DNA of 32,014 nucleotides, taken from NCBI GenBank assembly GCA_964607375.1, contig CAZSJY010000019.1, positions 1 through 32,014 on the forward strand, written 5' to 3'. Within the stretch, counting starts at the first letter, position 1; every line of letters starts with the position of its first letter. The translations under genes were made by a program, and so were the position numbers. A model generated the notes under the pieces. That model worked only from the letters and a program-made list of their open reading frames with translations, was not told the DNA's origin and did not search any database. Origin of the DNA: JACNLC01 sp964607375 (lineage in GTDB: Bacteria > Fidelibacterota > Marinisomatia > SCGC-AAA003-L08 > JACNLC01). Positions 14,934-22,003 of the stretch are shown here, piece after piece.

Positions 14934-16591
14934 TATTTCATCATAGGTATTTTGAGATTTCTCTCTTTGGCAATTTCAATAGCTTTATCATAACCTGCAT
15001 CTACATGACGCATTACACCAGTACCTGGATCATTGGTTAACACACGATTAATTCTCTCTTTCATTTCTGGAGTTCCATCTGCTACGATTACTAATCCAGC
15101 GTGGATTGCCAATCCCATACCCACACCACCTCCGTGATGGATTGATGTCCAGCTTGAACCTCCAGCAGTACTGAGAAGTCCATTTAGAATTGGCCAATCT
15201 GCAACTGTGTCCGATCTATCTTTCATTGCTTCAGTTTCACGGTTTGGTGATGCAACCGATCCAGCATCTAAATGATCTCTTCCAATAACTATCGGAGCTT
15301 TCAATTCCCCAGATGCTACCATGTCGTTTATAGCTTCTCCAAACAGATTTCTTTCTCGGTATCCTAACCAACAAATTCTAGCCGGCAATCCCTGAAATTT
15401 CACTTTTTTCTGTGCCATTGTAATCCAGCGTTTTAAAGCATTATCCTGCGGGAATAACTCTAATACTTTAGCATCTGTCTTGTAAATATCTTCTGGGTCA
15501 CCAGATAATGCTAACCACCTAAATGGACCTTTCCCTTCACAGAATAATTGACGAACATACGCAGGAACAAAACCGGGATACTCAAATGCACTTTCGACTC
15601 CAGCATGATCTTTTGCTTGCCCACGAAGATTGTTTCCATAATCGAAAGTAATTGCACCCATTTTTTGTAAATCTAGCATTGCTTGGCAATGAACTCCCAT
15701 TGATTGATATGACATTTGAATATAACTTGATGGATCATTCTTCTGTAATTTCATAGCATCTTTAAATGACACACCATGCGGAACATACCCATTTAGTTCA
15801 TCGTGAGCAGAGGTTTGGTCAGTCAGCACATCTGGAACAACGCCTCGTTTAACAAATTCAGGAAGAACATCTGCCGTGTTACCGAGGAGTCCTATTGATA
15901 AAGCTTCGCCTTTTTCTTTTGCATCTAATGCTTTTTTAATAGCTTCATCTATGTTATCTGTATGTGTATCCAAGTATGCTGTTTCCAACCTGCGTTTGAT
16001 GCTGTTGGGATTTACTTCAACAGTGATATTAACTCCCTCATTCATTGTAACTGCAAGAGGTTGAGCACCACCCATTCCGCCAAGTCCTCCTGTTAAAGTG
16101 AGAGTATGTTTCAGAGTGCCATCAAAATGTTGGTTAGCTACTTCGGCGAGAGTTTCGTAAGTTCCTTGAAGAATTCCCTGAGTTCCAATGTAAATCCAAC
16201 TTCCAGCCGTCATCTGACCATACATCATCAAACCTAATTTATCGAGTTCGCGGAAATGTTCCCAATTTGCCCAATTAGGAACCAACATTGAGTTGGAAAT
16301 TAATACTCGTGGTGACCATGAATGTGTTTTGAATACACCAACAGGTTTACCAGATTGAACCAAAAGTGTTTCATCGTTTTCAAGTTCAGTAAGTGATTTT
16401 AGAATTGCATCTAAACACTTCCAATTTCTTGCTGCTTTTCCATAACCACCGTAAACAATGAGTTCATCTGGATTTTCTGCAACATCGGGATCTAAGTTAT
16501 TTTGCAACATTCGATAGGCAGCCTCCTGTTGCCAACCTTTGCAGGATAATTTTGTACCTTGTGGTGATTTCACTAAACGAGAATTAGACAT
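14933..16591 (-). CDS. hutU: Urocanate hydratase
   Basis: Urocanase adds water to urocanate using tightly bound NAD+ as an electrophile, giving 4-imidazolone-5-propanoate. The 552-aa length is standard. The NAD-binding glycine cluster GGLGGMGGAQPLAV is at residues 168-181, and Cys407 in ARICWLGYRER lines up with the active-site region Cys410 of the Pseudomonas enzyme. FCEGKGPFRWLALSGDP and the C-terminal SIHHGGGVGMG are strong family signatures. The ATG at 16591 has a TTGGAGAT site upstream. It is the first gene of a hutU-hutI pair. The lyase (HutH) and the genes that handle formiminoglutamate are not in this window. Confidence 0.97.
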   Translation of the reverse strand: MSNSRLVKSPQGTKLSCKGWQQEAAYRMLQNNLDPDVAENPDELIVYGGYGKAARNWKCLDAILKSLTELENDETLLVQSGKPVGVFKTHSWSPRVLISNSMLVPNWANWEHFRELDKLGLMMYGQMTAGSWIYIGTQGILQGTYETLAEVANQHFDGTLKHTLTLTGGLGGMGGAQPLAVTMNEGVNITVEVNPNSIKRRLETAYLDTHTDNIDEAIKKALDAKEKGEALSIGLLGNTADVLPEFVKRGVVPDVLTDQTSAHDELNGYVPHGVSFKDAMKLQKNDPSSYIQMSYQSMGVHCQAMLDLQKMGAITFDYGNNLRGQAKDHAGVESAFEYPGFVPAYVRQLFCEGKGPFRWLALSGDPEDIYKTDAKVLELFPQDNALKRWITMAQKKVKFQGLPARICWLGYRERNLFGEAINDMVASGELKAPIVIGRDHLDAGSVASPNRETEAMKDRSDTVADWPILNGLLSTAGGSSWTSIHHGGGVGMGLAIHAGLVIVADGTPEMKERINRVLTNDPGTGVMRHVDAGYDKAIEIAKERNLKIPMMK

Positions 16592-16643
16592 TAATTTCTA
16601 TCTCCAATAATTATTTCTTTTTGAAAACATGCCAAATCATAAG

Positions 16644-16656
16644 GCGTAATTTACGC
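16644..16656. promoter_or_regulatory. Inverted repeat upstream of hutU (possible operator)
   Basis: GCGTAA, one base, then TTACGC form a 13-base dyad 53 bases upstream of the hutU start. Its place in the probable hut promoter region makes a regulator-binding site possible. It does not resemble the HutC operators I know. It could equally belong to the neighbouring intergenic repeat phrase (TTACGCAGATTTTAGAAT). Confidence 0.25.
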
Positions 16657-16717
16657 AGATTTTAGAATACTTAGATTACAGGAAATTTAGAATATGTGAC
16701 ACTTATTTGTTGCTGAT

Positions 16718-16797
16718 CTGGGTTCTGGGTGCTGGGTTCTGGGTGCTGGGTGGGGATTAGATATTAGATGTTGGATGTTGGATATTTGATATTGGAA
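16718..16797. repeat. 80-bp array of heptanucleotide repeats with G-quadruplex motif
   Basis: Five head-to-tail heptamers CTGGGTT or CTGGGTG fill 16718-16752. Then come GGG and six heptamers of a second type with consensus RTTRGAT (ATTAGAT twice, GTTGGAT twice, ATTTGAT, ATTGGAA) to 16797. The first half holds six runs of three or more G spaced by four bases or fewer on the plus strand, a canonical G-quadruplex pattern. It sits between the stop of the glycosyl-hydrolase-like gene and hutU. No reading frame uses it. Confidence 0.85.
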
Positions 16798-16834
16798 ATT
16801 TAAATCTAGATTTTGGTCTTTATTTTGTAAATAG

Positions 16835-16851
16835 AGTAATTTGAAATTACT
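16835..16851 (-). terminator. Possible weak terminator after the glycosyl-hydrolase-like gene
   Basis: AGTAATTT, one central base, then AAATTACT form an inverted repeat nine bases after the stop codon at 16860. On the minus strand it is followed by CTATTTACAAAAT. The stem is wholly A/T-rich apart from one G-C pair and has only a broken T tract, so it is at best a weak terminator. Confidence 0.25.
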
Positions 16852-16859
16852 ATTAAAGT

Positions 16860-18065
16860 TCATTCTCCGAATGAATGACCTAAAGCATCCAGAACAGGAA
16901 TGAACCAATCGAGATTATTTTTGTGGGAATCGTATGAAAATACGCAAACTCCATTAAATCCATTTAAACGAGTCAACAGTACTTTATCAGCAGCAGCTTG
17001 GGCATCTTGATTGTATGTTGCAATACCCATAACGACTTTATCCAATTCAGCTTGTGACAAATATGTTTTCATCAATTGAATATCTTGATTAAAATACTTG
17101 ATTTCCTTGTAGTAATTCATTGGTATTACAAAATCTACAATACTAGATTGTAACCAAAAATGCCAATCCTGAAACCAACGATTCTGTGCTTTAAGTATAT
17201 TAGGTTTAACTGCAGCACTTAACGAAATGTTCTTACCTGAACTATCAATGTCAGATTTAATCAAACTAACAAGTTCTGTAACTTTATCAATTCTATATTG
17301 ATTCCAAGCGTTATGCATGGAATCTACAAATGATTCTTCCCATCCAAACCTTGTGCTAATTATACCTCTTGCAATATCTAATGGATCAATTCCATATATT
17401 CCATCAAACAAATCTCTACCTTCAGGATTGTAGCCATAGAAATCATCTTGATACCTAATATAATCTAAATGAATTCCATCAATATCGTAATTCTGAATTA
17501 CTTCTGAATAAACAGAAAGTAGATACTGATTGACCTCAGGATGAGTAGGAGCAAGATAAATCCCTTCCCATTGATGAGATTGAGGAGCTTTCAAATCTAT
17601 TCGCCAATCCATTTTTGAATGGTGATTTGCTTCAGTCCATTCTGGATGTCTCAAATAAATATGTTTCTCATTATCAGGAGGAAGATTACCTGACCAAAGG
17701 ATATAACTATTCATCCAAGCGTGGATTTCTAAACCTAGCGAATGTCCTAATTCAATAACATAACTTAGTGGATCAAAATCTTCTGCAATACTTTGATGTT
17801 TTGCTACGATTTTAGAGTTATAAAAAGCATCACCTCGCCCTCTAACTTGGACAAATACTTTATCGTAGTCAGATTTATATGCATACATTAAAGCAGAATC
17901 GATTTTTTCCGTCGTAACCATACTCTCTCTTACTATCCATAATCCACGAGATTCTAACTCAACAAATTGAGTGAAAATCATTTGAGGTAAAAAAACAAAC
18001 AGGGCTATGAAATTCAAAGCCCTGTTGTATGGAAATAATAAGTTTTTACTAAATCTAAAAAACAC
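16860..18065 (-). CDS. Glycosyl-hydrolase-10-like (GHL10/DUF187) secreted protein
   Basis: The mature part begins VELESRGLWIVRESM and has the GHL10 features KVFVQVRGRGDAFYNSKI, GLEIHAWMNSYILWSG, and the barrel signature DIDGIHLDYIRYQDDFYGYN. Later comes VDFVIPMNYYKE. Characterised relatives act on glycans, but the substrate is unknown here. The start is uncertain. The frame opens inside rplQ (ATG 18140), which is unlikely. The GTG at 18065, eight bases after the rplQ stop and preceded by AAGG, gives 401 aa with a signal-peptide-like stretch (LNFIALFVFLPQMIFTQ). A TTG at 18017 and an ATG at 17981 are later options, and the ATG would drop the signal peptide. A strong terminator-like hairpin lies inside this first part of the gene. 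Confidence 0.85.
   Translation of the reverse strand: MFFRFSKNLLFPYNRALNFIALFVFLPQMIFTQFVELESRGLWIVRESMVTTEKIDSALMYAYKSDYDKVFVQVRGRGDAFYNSKIVAKHQSIAEDFDPLSYVIELGHSLGLEIHAWMNSYILWSGNLPPDNEKHIYLRHPEWTEANHHSKMDWRIDLKAPQSHQWEGIYLAPTHPEVNQYLLSVYSEVIQNYDIDGIHLDYIRYQDDFYGYNPEGRDLFDGIYGIDPLDIARGIISTRFGWEESFVDSMHNAWNQYRIDKVTELVSLIKSDIDSSGKNISLSAAVKPNILKAQNRWFQDWHFWLQSSIVDFVIPMNYYKEIKYFNQDIQLMKTYLSQAELDKVVMGIATYNQDAQAAADKVLLTRLNGFNGVCVFSYDSHKNNLDWFIPVLDALGHSFGE
17984..18026 (-). terminator. Rho-independent terminator of the ribosomal operon, inside the next gene's 5' end
   Basis: On the minus strand a 9-bp stem, AACAGGGCT (18026-18018) with AGCCCTGTT (18006-17998), can be extended by TGA/TCA across one mismatch to leave a 3-base loop. 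It is followed at once by TGTTTTTTTACC. It begins 47 bases after the rplQ stop, exactly where the end of the long ribosomal operon is expected. It also overlaps the presumed signal-peptide codons of the downstream glycosyl-hydrolase-like gene. Confidence 0.8.
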
Positions 18066-18072
18066 CTTAAAA

Positions 18073-18495
18073 TTATTCTGAATTCTCAGTTTTTTCTTCA
18101 GTAGTATCAACCTTAGTGGATGAAGCTCCTGCAAAATCAACTAATTCAATCAATGAAACAGGTGCATTATCATTTTTTCTGTTATTCAGTTTTATAATTC
18201 GAGTATAACCACCATTACGATCTTTGCAAGCTGGAGCAATTTCGTGAATCAATACATCGGTAGCACTTTTCCCACTTCTACCAGGTAATTTACTAAGAAT
18301 TAGACGGCGTCCATGTAAATCACCCTTTTTGGCATAAGTAACCAATCTTTCAAAGTATGCACGAAGTTCTTTAGCTTTTGCATCAGTAGTTTGGATTCTC
18401 TTGTGAGAAATTAATGCTAAAGCCATATTTCTCATTAATGCTTTTCTATGGCTAGCAGTCCGATTTAGTTTTCTTCCCTTTTTCTTGTGTCTCAT
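18073..18495 (-). CDS. rplQ: 50S ribosomal protein L17 (bL17)
   Basis: L17 lies near the peptide exit tunnel of the 50S subunit. The 140-aa protein begins MRHKKKGRKLNRTASHRKAL and has the family's LISHKRIQTTDAKAKELR and ending of the core, GGYTRIIKL. After residue about 115 it carries an acidic, Thr/Ser/Glu-rich tail (DFAGASSTKVDTTEEKTENS) that is not part of the conserved fold and is common in longer L17 variants. It is the last gene of the operon, five bases after rpoA, and a strong terminator hairpin follows 47 bases after its stop. Confidence 0.97.
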   Translation of the reverse strand: MRHKKKGRKLNRTASHRKALMRNMALALISHKRIQTTDAKAKELRAYFERLVTYAKKGDLHGRRLILSKLPGRSGKSATDVLIHEIAPACKDRNGGYTRIIKLNNRKNDNAPVSLIELVDFAGASSTKVDTTEEKTENSE

Positions 18496-18500
18496 AATTC

Positions 18501-19475
18501 CTATTCCTCGTCATCAATATACATTGAGATATCCATACCAAAATGCAATCCCATTTGTCCAAGTTTCTCTACTAATTCGGTAAGAGATTTCCGCCCAAAG
18601 TTTTTGAATCGTAGCATCTCATTTTCTTCTTTTACGACAAGTTCAGAAATCAACCTGATACCTGCTGCTTGAAGACAATTATGACTTCTAACAGAAAGTT
18701 CCATTTCATCTATACTTTTTAGTAGAGTATTTTTTACTTCAAGAGCTTCGTTGATTTCTTCTTCATTAACTGCACGAATCGCACCTGAATCAGTAAACAA
18801 AAATAATGATAGTTGTTGAATAAGAATACTTGCTGCGTGATTTATTGCATCCTTCGGATCTGTTGAGCCATCCGATTCAACTTCCAGCATCAATCTTTCA
18901 TGTCCCTCAATAGATGCGGGTATGTCTTGAACGTTCCAAGACACATTAGTGATTGGGTTGAAAATAGAATCTATTGTGATGGTGCCAAGTGAATTATCTG
19001 CTTTGATATTTCTTTCAGCAACTGTATATCCCTTTCCTCTAGCAATTCTGAGTTCCATTGATATTTTGGTATTATCTGATATTGTTGCAATATGTGTTTC
19101 TGGATTAAGTACTTCGAACATTTCAGAGACTTTATTGATGTCTTCCCCAGTGATTGTTCCAGGTCCTTGAACAGTTACAGTGATAATTTCTTGAGCTGAA
19201 TCTATCATCTTAAATCTGACAGACTTCAGGTTGAGGACGACATCGGTTACATCTTCAATGACTCCTTTAATTGTTGAAAATTCATGTGTAACACCATCAA
19301 ATTTAACAGATGTTATTGCAGCACCTGGTAAAGCAGTCAACATAACTCGACGCAAACAATTACCAAGAGTTACACCATAACCTCTTTCTAGGGGTTCAGC
19401 AAGAACTTTTGCATAAGTATCTGTATCTTCAACAATGCTCATATTAATTTCTGGAAAATGTTTATTCTTTGCCAT
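18501..19475 (-). CDS. rpoA: DNA-directed RNA polymerase alpha subunit
   Basis: Alpha dimerises to start RNA polymerase assembly and its C-terminal domain contacts UP-element DNA and activators. At 324 aa the length is standard. The N-terminal domain has EPLERGYGVTLGNCLRRVML and PGAAITSVKFDGVTHEF. The C-terminal domain begins near residue 245 and contains the helix-hairpin-helix region LSVRSHNCLQAAGIRLISEL and FGRKSLTELVEKLGQMGL. The start at 19475 (MAKNKHFPEINMSIVEDTD) is in keeping with FCB-type alpha subunits. It lies in the usual place between rpsD and rplQ. Confidence 0.98.
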   Translation of the reverse strand: MAKNKHFPEINMSIVEDTDTYAKVLAEPLERGYGVTLGNCLRRVMLTALPGAAITSVKFDGVTHEFSTIKGVIEDVTDVVLNLKSVRFKMIDSAQEIITVTVQGPGTITGEDINKVSEMFEVLNPETHIATISDNTKISMELRIARGKGYTVAERNIKADNSLGTITIDSIFNPITNVSWNVQDIPASIEGHERLMLEVESDGSTDPKDAINHAASILIQQLSLFLFTDSGAIRAVNEEEINEALEVKNTLLKSIDEMELSVRSHNCLQAAGIRLISELVVKEENEMLRFKNFGRKSLTELVEKLGQMGLHFGMDISMYIDDEE

Positions 19476-19490
19476 TTAGATAATCCTCAA

Positions 19491-20102
19491 TTATTTAGAA
19501 TATAATTCAACAACCATTTGTTCATTAACCGGTTCGGGGATTTGCTCTCTCTCCGGAACTCCATCAAATGTACCCGTTAGTTTTGCTTTATCTAATGTCA
19601 ACCAAGGCATTGGATTGTCACCTTGAATTCTCCTCATAGATTCATGTAACATTTCAATCTTCTTACTTTTTTCGCGAACCTGAATAACATCACCAGGTTT
19701 CAGAATATATGAAGGAATATTCACAATTCGATTATTAACCATTAAATGTTTATGTGATACTAATTGCCTTGCTGCACTGCGAGTAGAAGCAAATCCTAAT
19801 CTATAAACAGTATTATCCAATCTTGATTCCAAGAAGATCAATAAATTATGTCCAGTTGGTCCCTGTTTTATTTGTGCTTTTTTAAATGTATTCCTGAATT
19901 GTTTTTCAAGAAGGCCATACAAATACTTAATTCTTTGTTTTTCTCTTAATTGAATTCCATAATTCGATAGTTTTCTTCTGAAAGATTGTCCATGTTGTCC
20001 TGGTGCATAACTTCTCCTAGGAGAAGCAAACTTCGGTGATTCAAAAGCCGGAAATTCTAGTCTTCTACAAACTTTTCCTCTTGGTCCTGTAAATCTTGCC
20101 AT
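19491..20102 (-). CDS. rpsD: 30S ribosomal protein S4 (uS4)
   Basis: S4 is a primary 16S-binding protein that nucleates the 5' domain of the 30S subunit. In E. coli it also represses the alpha operon. The 203-aa protein has the S4 RNA-binding domain in its second half (ESRLDNTVYRLGFASTRSAA, RQLVSHKHLMVNNRIVNIPS) and the conserved SYAPGQHGQ near residue 35. Only a single Cys (residue 12) is present at the N-terminus, so this is the zinc-free form. Whether autoregulation exists here cannot be seen. No obvious leader structure precedes rpsM. Confidence 0.97.
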   Translation of the reverse strand: MARFTGPRGKVCRRLEFPAFESPKFASPRRSYAPGQHGQSFRRKLSNYGIQLREKQRIKYLYGLLEKQFRNTFKKAQIKQGPTGHNLLIFLESRLDNTVYRLGFASTRSAARQLVSHKHLMVNNRIVNIPSYILKPGDVIQVREKSKKIEMLHESMRRIQGDNPMPWLTLDKAKLTGTFDGVPEREQIPEPVNEQMVVELYSK

Positions 20103-20117
20103 TTATTATTTCCTTAA

Positions 20118-20504
20118 TTATACTCTTCTACGCTTTGGTGGTCTGCAACCATTATGAGGGATTGGAGTAACATCCATAATTGAAGTAATCTCTAAACCTT
20201 CTGCCCTAAGAGATCGAATTGCAGATTCTCTTCCTGAGCCTGGACCTTTAACTTTAACTTGTACTGTCTTTAGTCCTAGAGACATTGCTTCTGCTGCAGC
20301 TTTCTGTGCTGCTTGAGTTGCTGCAAAAGGAGTATTTTTTCTTGAACCCTTAAAACCAACACAACCTGCAGATGCCCATGATATTACATTACCAAACTTA
20401 TCAGTTAAAGTTATAACTGTATTATTGAAAGTAGCTTTTATATGTGCCTGACCTTCAGGTTCTACTTTTGATTTTTTCTTTTTTCTAGCTCTTGGCCTAG
20501 CCAA
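20118..20504 (-). CDS. rpsK: 30S ribosomal protein S11 (uS11), TTG start
   Basis: S11 sits on the platform of the 30S subunit next to the mRNA exit. The 128-aa protein has the standard pattern: a basic N-terminus (ARPRARKKKKSKVEPEGQAH), then IKATFNNTVITLTD, GSRKNTPFAATQAAQKAA, and the C-terminal DVTPIPHNGCRPPKRRRV. The start codon is TTG at 20504-20502, placed seven bases after AAGGAG, and no nearby ATG gives a better fit. It follows rpsM after 19 bases. Confidence 0.97.
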   Translation of the reverse strand: MARPRARKKKKSKVEPEGQAHIKATFNNTVITLTDKFGNVISWASAGCVGFKGSRKNTPFAATQAAQKAAAEAMSLGLKTVQVKVKGPGSGRESAIRSLRAEGLEITSIMDVTPIPHNGCRPPKRRRV

Positions 20505-20523
20505 AGTCTATCTCCTTAAATTA

Positions 20524-20889
20524 CTATTTTTTCTTAATTGCAGATCTTTTTTTACCTTTTCTGGTCCGAGAATTATTTTTTGTATTCTGACCGTTCACAG
20601 GCAAACCTTTTCTATGTCGTAACCCTTTATAACATCCAATATCCATCAGACGCTTTACATTTCTAGTTACTTGTCCCTTTAATTCCCCTTCGACAAGATA
20701 ATTATCAGCAATTTCATTTCTGATAGCTAATACTTGTTCTTCAGTTAGTTCATGAACTCTTATGTTGCCATCAACTCCAACAGTTTCTAGAATTTTCTGT
20801 GAATATGTATGACCAATCCCATAAATGTATGGAAGAGCATACTCTATTTTCTTATTTCTTGGTAAATCTACACCAGCAATACGAGCCAA
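20524..20889 (-). CDS. rpsM: 30S ribosomal protein S13 (uS13), TTG start
   Basis: S13 is at the head of the 30S subunit and contacts the P-site tRNA and the 50S subunit. I place the start at TTG 20889-20887, which gives the family's standard N-terminus MARIAGVDLPRNKKIEYALP and 121 aa. An AAGGAG site lies seven bases upstream, overlapping the rpmJ stop. A longer open frame from an ATG at 20976 exists but would overlap the whole of rpmJ and add residues foreign to S13. The helix-two-turn-helix core (YIYGIGHTYSQKIL) and the basic tail (NSRTRKGKKRSAIKKK) are both present. Confidence 0.96.
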   Translation of the reverse strand: MARIAGVDLPRNKKIEYALPYIYGIGHTYSQKILETVGVDGNIRVHELTEEQVLAIRNEIADNYLVEGELKGQVTRNVKRLMDIGCYKGLRHRKGLPVNGQNTKNNSRTRKGKKRSAIKKK

Positions 20890-20900
20890 AACTAATCTCC

Positions 20901-21014
20901 TTAACCTTGTCTTTGTTTGTGTTTTGGATTTACACAAATCACTCTGACAACTCCATGTCGTCTTATGATTTGGCATTTATTACACATTTTCTTTACAGAA
21001 GCGCGTACTTTCAT
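20901..21014 (-). CDS. rpmJ: 50S ribosomal protein L36 (bL36), zinc-binding type
   Basis: A 37-codon frame between infA and rpsM encodes L36: MKVRASVKKMCNKC at the start, then RRHGVVRVICVNPKHKQRQG. Cys11, Cys14, Cys27 and His32 are the four zinc ligands of the C+ form. The ATG at 21014 is nine bases after the infA stop, with TAGAGG in between. Its TAA (20903-20901) begins the ribosome-binding site of rpsM. L36 stabilises 23S rRNA structure late in 50S assembly. Its place directly before rpsM is the normal bacterial arrangement. Confidence 0.97.
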   Translation of the reverse strand: MKVRASVKKMCNKCQIIRRHGVVRVICVNPKHKQRQG

Positions 21015-21023
21015 ATAAAACCT

Positions 21024-21242
21024 CTACTTATACCTGTAAGTAATTCGCCCTCGACTTAAATCGTATGGCGATAATTCAAGTTTGACCTTGTCACCAGGGA
21101 GTATCTTGATAAAATGCATACGCATTTTTCCAGATACATGTGCTAGCACAAGATGTCCATTATCCAAAGTTACCCTAAACATTGCGTTTGGTAAAACTTC
21201 GGTTATAGTTCCATCTACTTCTATTCCTGGTTCTTTAGCCAT
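21024..21242 (-). CDS. infA: Translation initiation factor IF-1
   Basis: The 72-aa protein is a complete IF-1, an OB-fold factor that blocks the 30S A site during initiation. The conserved ITEVLPNAMFRVTLDNGHLV and MRMHFIKILPGDKVKLELSP segments and the closing LSRGRITYRYK are all present. It starts four bases after the map stop and precedes rpmJ. The order secY-map-infA-rpmJ is the common bacterial arrangement, here without adk. Confidence 0.97.
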   Translation of the reverse strand: MAKEPGIEVDGTITEVLPNAMFRVTLDNGHLVLAHVSGKMRMHFIKILPGDKVKLELSPYDLSRGRITYRYK

Positions 21243-21245
21243 AAC

Positions 21246-21989
21246 TTATTTTGTTAAAATCCTTGCACCTTTTTTTTCAACTACTATAGTATGTTCAAAA
21301 TGAGCTGAAGGTTTTCCATCAGCAGTACATACTGTCCAATTATCTTTTTTTGTATAAACACTCGGGCTTTTCATATTTATCATAGGTTCAATTGCAAAAC
21401 ACATACCTGATTCAATTTTTGGTCCAGTTCCTTGTCGCCCATAATTCGGAATTTGAGGTTCTTCGTGGAGTTTAGTTCCAATACCGTGACCTACTAATTC
21501 TTTCACTACTCCATATCCGTGATTTTCAGCATGTTGTTGAATTGCAAAACTAATGTCACCTATTCTATTTCCAGGTTTTGCTTGGTCTATTCCCTTGATC
21601 AAACACTCTTTTGTTGCTTTCATAAGTTGTTTTTTCTCATCTGATACTTCACCAACTGTAAAAGTCCTTGCATGATCACCATAATATCCATCTTTCAACA
21701 CACCCACATCAATTCCTACAATTTCACCATCATTCAACTTTCTTTTACCTGGAATTCCATGTACTACTTCTTCATCAATTGAAATACACAATGTCGCCGG
21801 ATATCCAAATAGTCCTTTAAAACCCGGTATCCCACCTTGTTTCCTAATAAACACTTCTGCACGTTTATCAAGCTCCAAAGTAGTAACATCCTGTTGAATC
21901 ATTTCCTCAATCAAAATCAAAGTATCTTTGACAATTTGACAACTATGCCAAATCTTTTTGATTTCAGAAGAATTACGGATATGGATCAC
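21246..21989 (-). CDS. map: Type I methionine aminopeptidase, GTG start
   Basis: MetAP removes the initiator Met from nascent proteins in the cytoplasm. The 247-aa protein has all five metal ligands of the pita-bread fold: Asp94 (GIDVGV), Asp105 (GDHART), His168 (VGHGIG), Glu201 (FAIEPM) and Glu232 (HFEHT), plus substrate-binding His77 (EVVHGIPG). The start codon is GTG at 21989, giving the usual MIHIRNSSEIKKIWHS opening. There is only a poor ribosome site (TCGGGT). It lies 14 bases after secY. Confidence 0.97.
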   Translation of the reverse strand: MIHIRNSSEIKKIWHSCQIVKDTLILIEEMIQQDVTTLELDKRAEVFIRKQGGIPGFKGLFGYPATLCISIDEEVVHGIPGKRKLNDGEIVGIDVGVLKDGYYGDHARTFTVGEVSDEKKQLMKATKECLIKGIDQAKPGNRIGDISFAIQQHAENHGYGVVKELVGHGIGTKLHEEPQIPNYGRQGTGPKIESGMCFAIEPMINMKSPSVYTKKDNWTVCTADGKPSAHFEHTIVVEKKGARILTK

Positions 21990-22003
21990 AAACTATGACC
22001 CGA

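Noticed and set aside
16718..16797. Possible CRISPR array
   Set aside because: The unit is 7 bp with no spacers, and no cas genes are present.
20524..20976. Longer rpsM frame starting at an ATG inside rpmJ
   Set aside because: The extra 29 residues come from rpmJ read in another frame. The TTG at 20889 has a good ribosome site and gives the standard S13 N-terminus.
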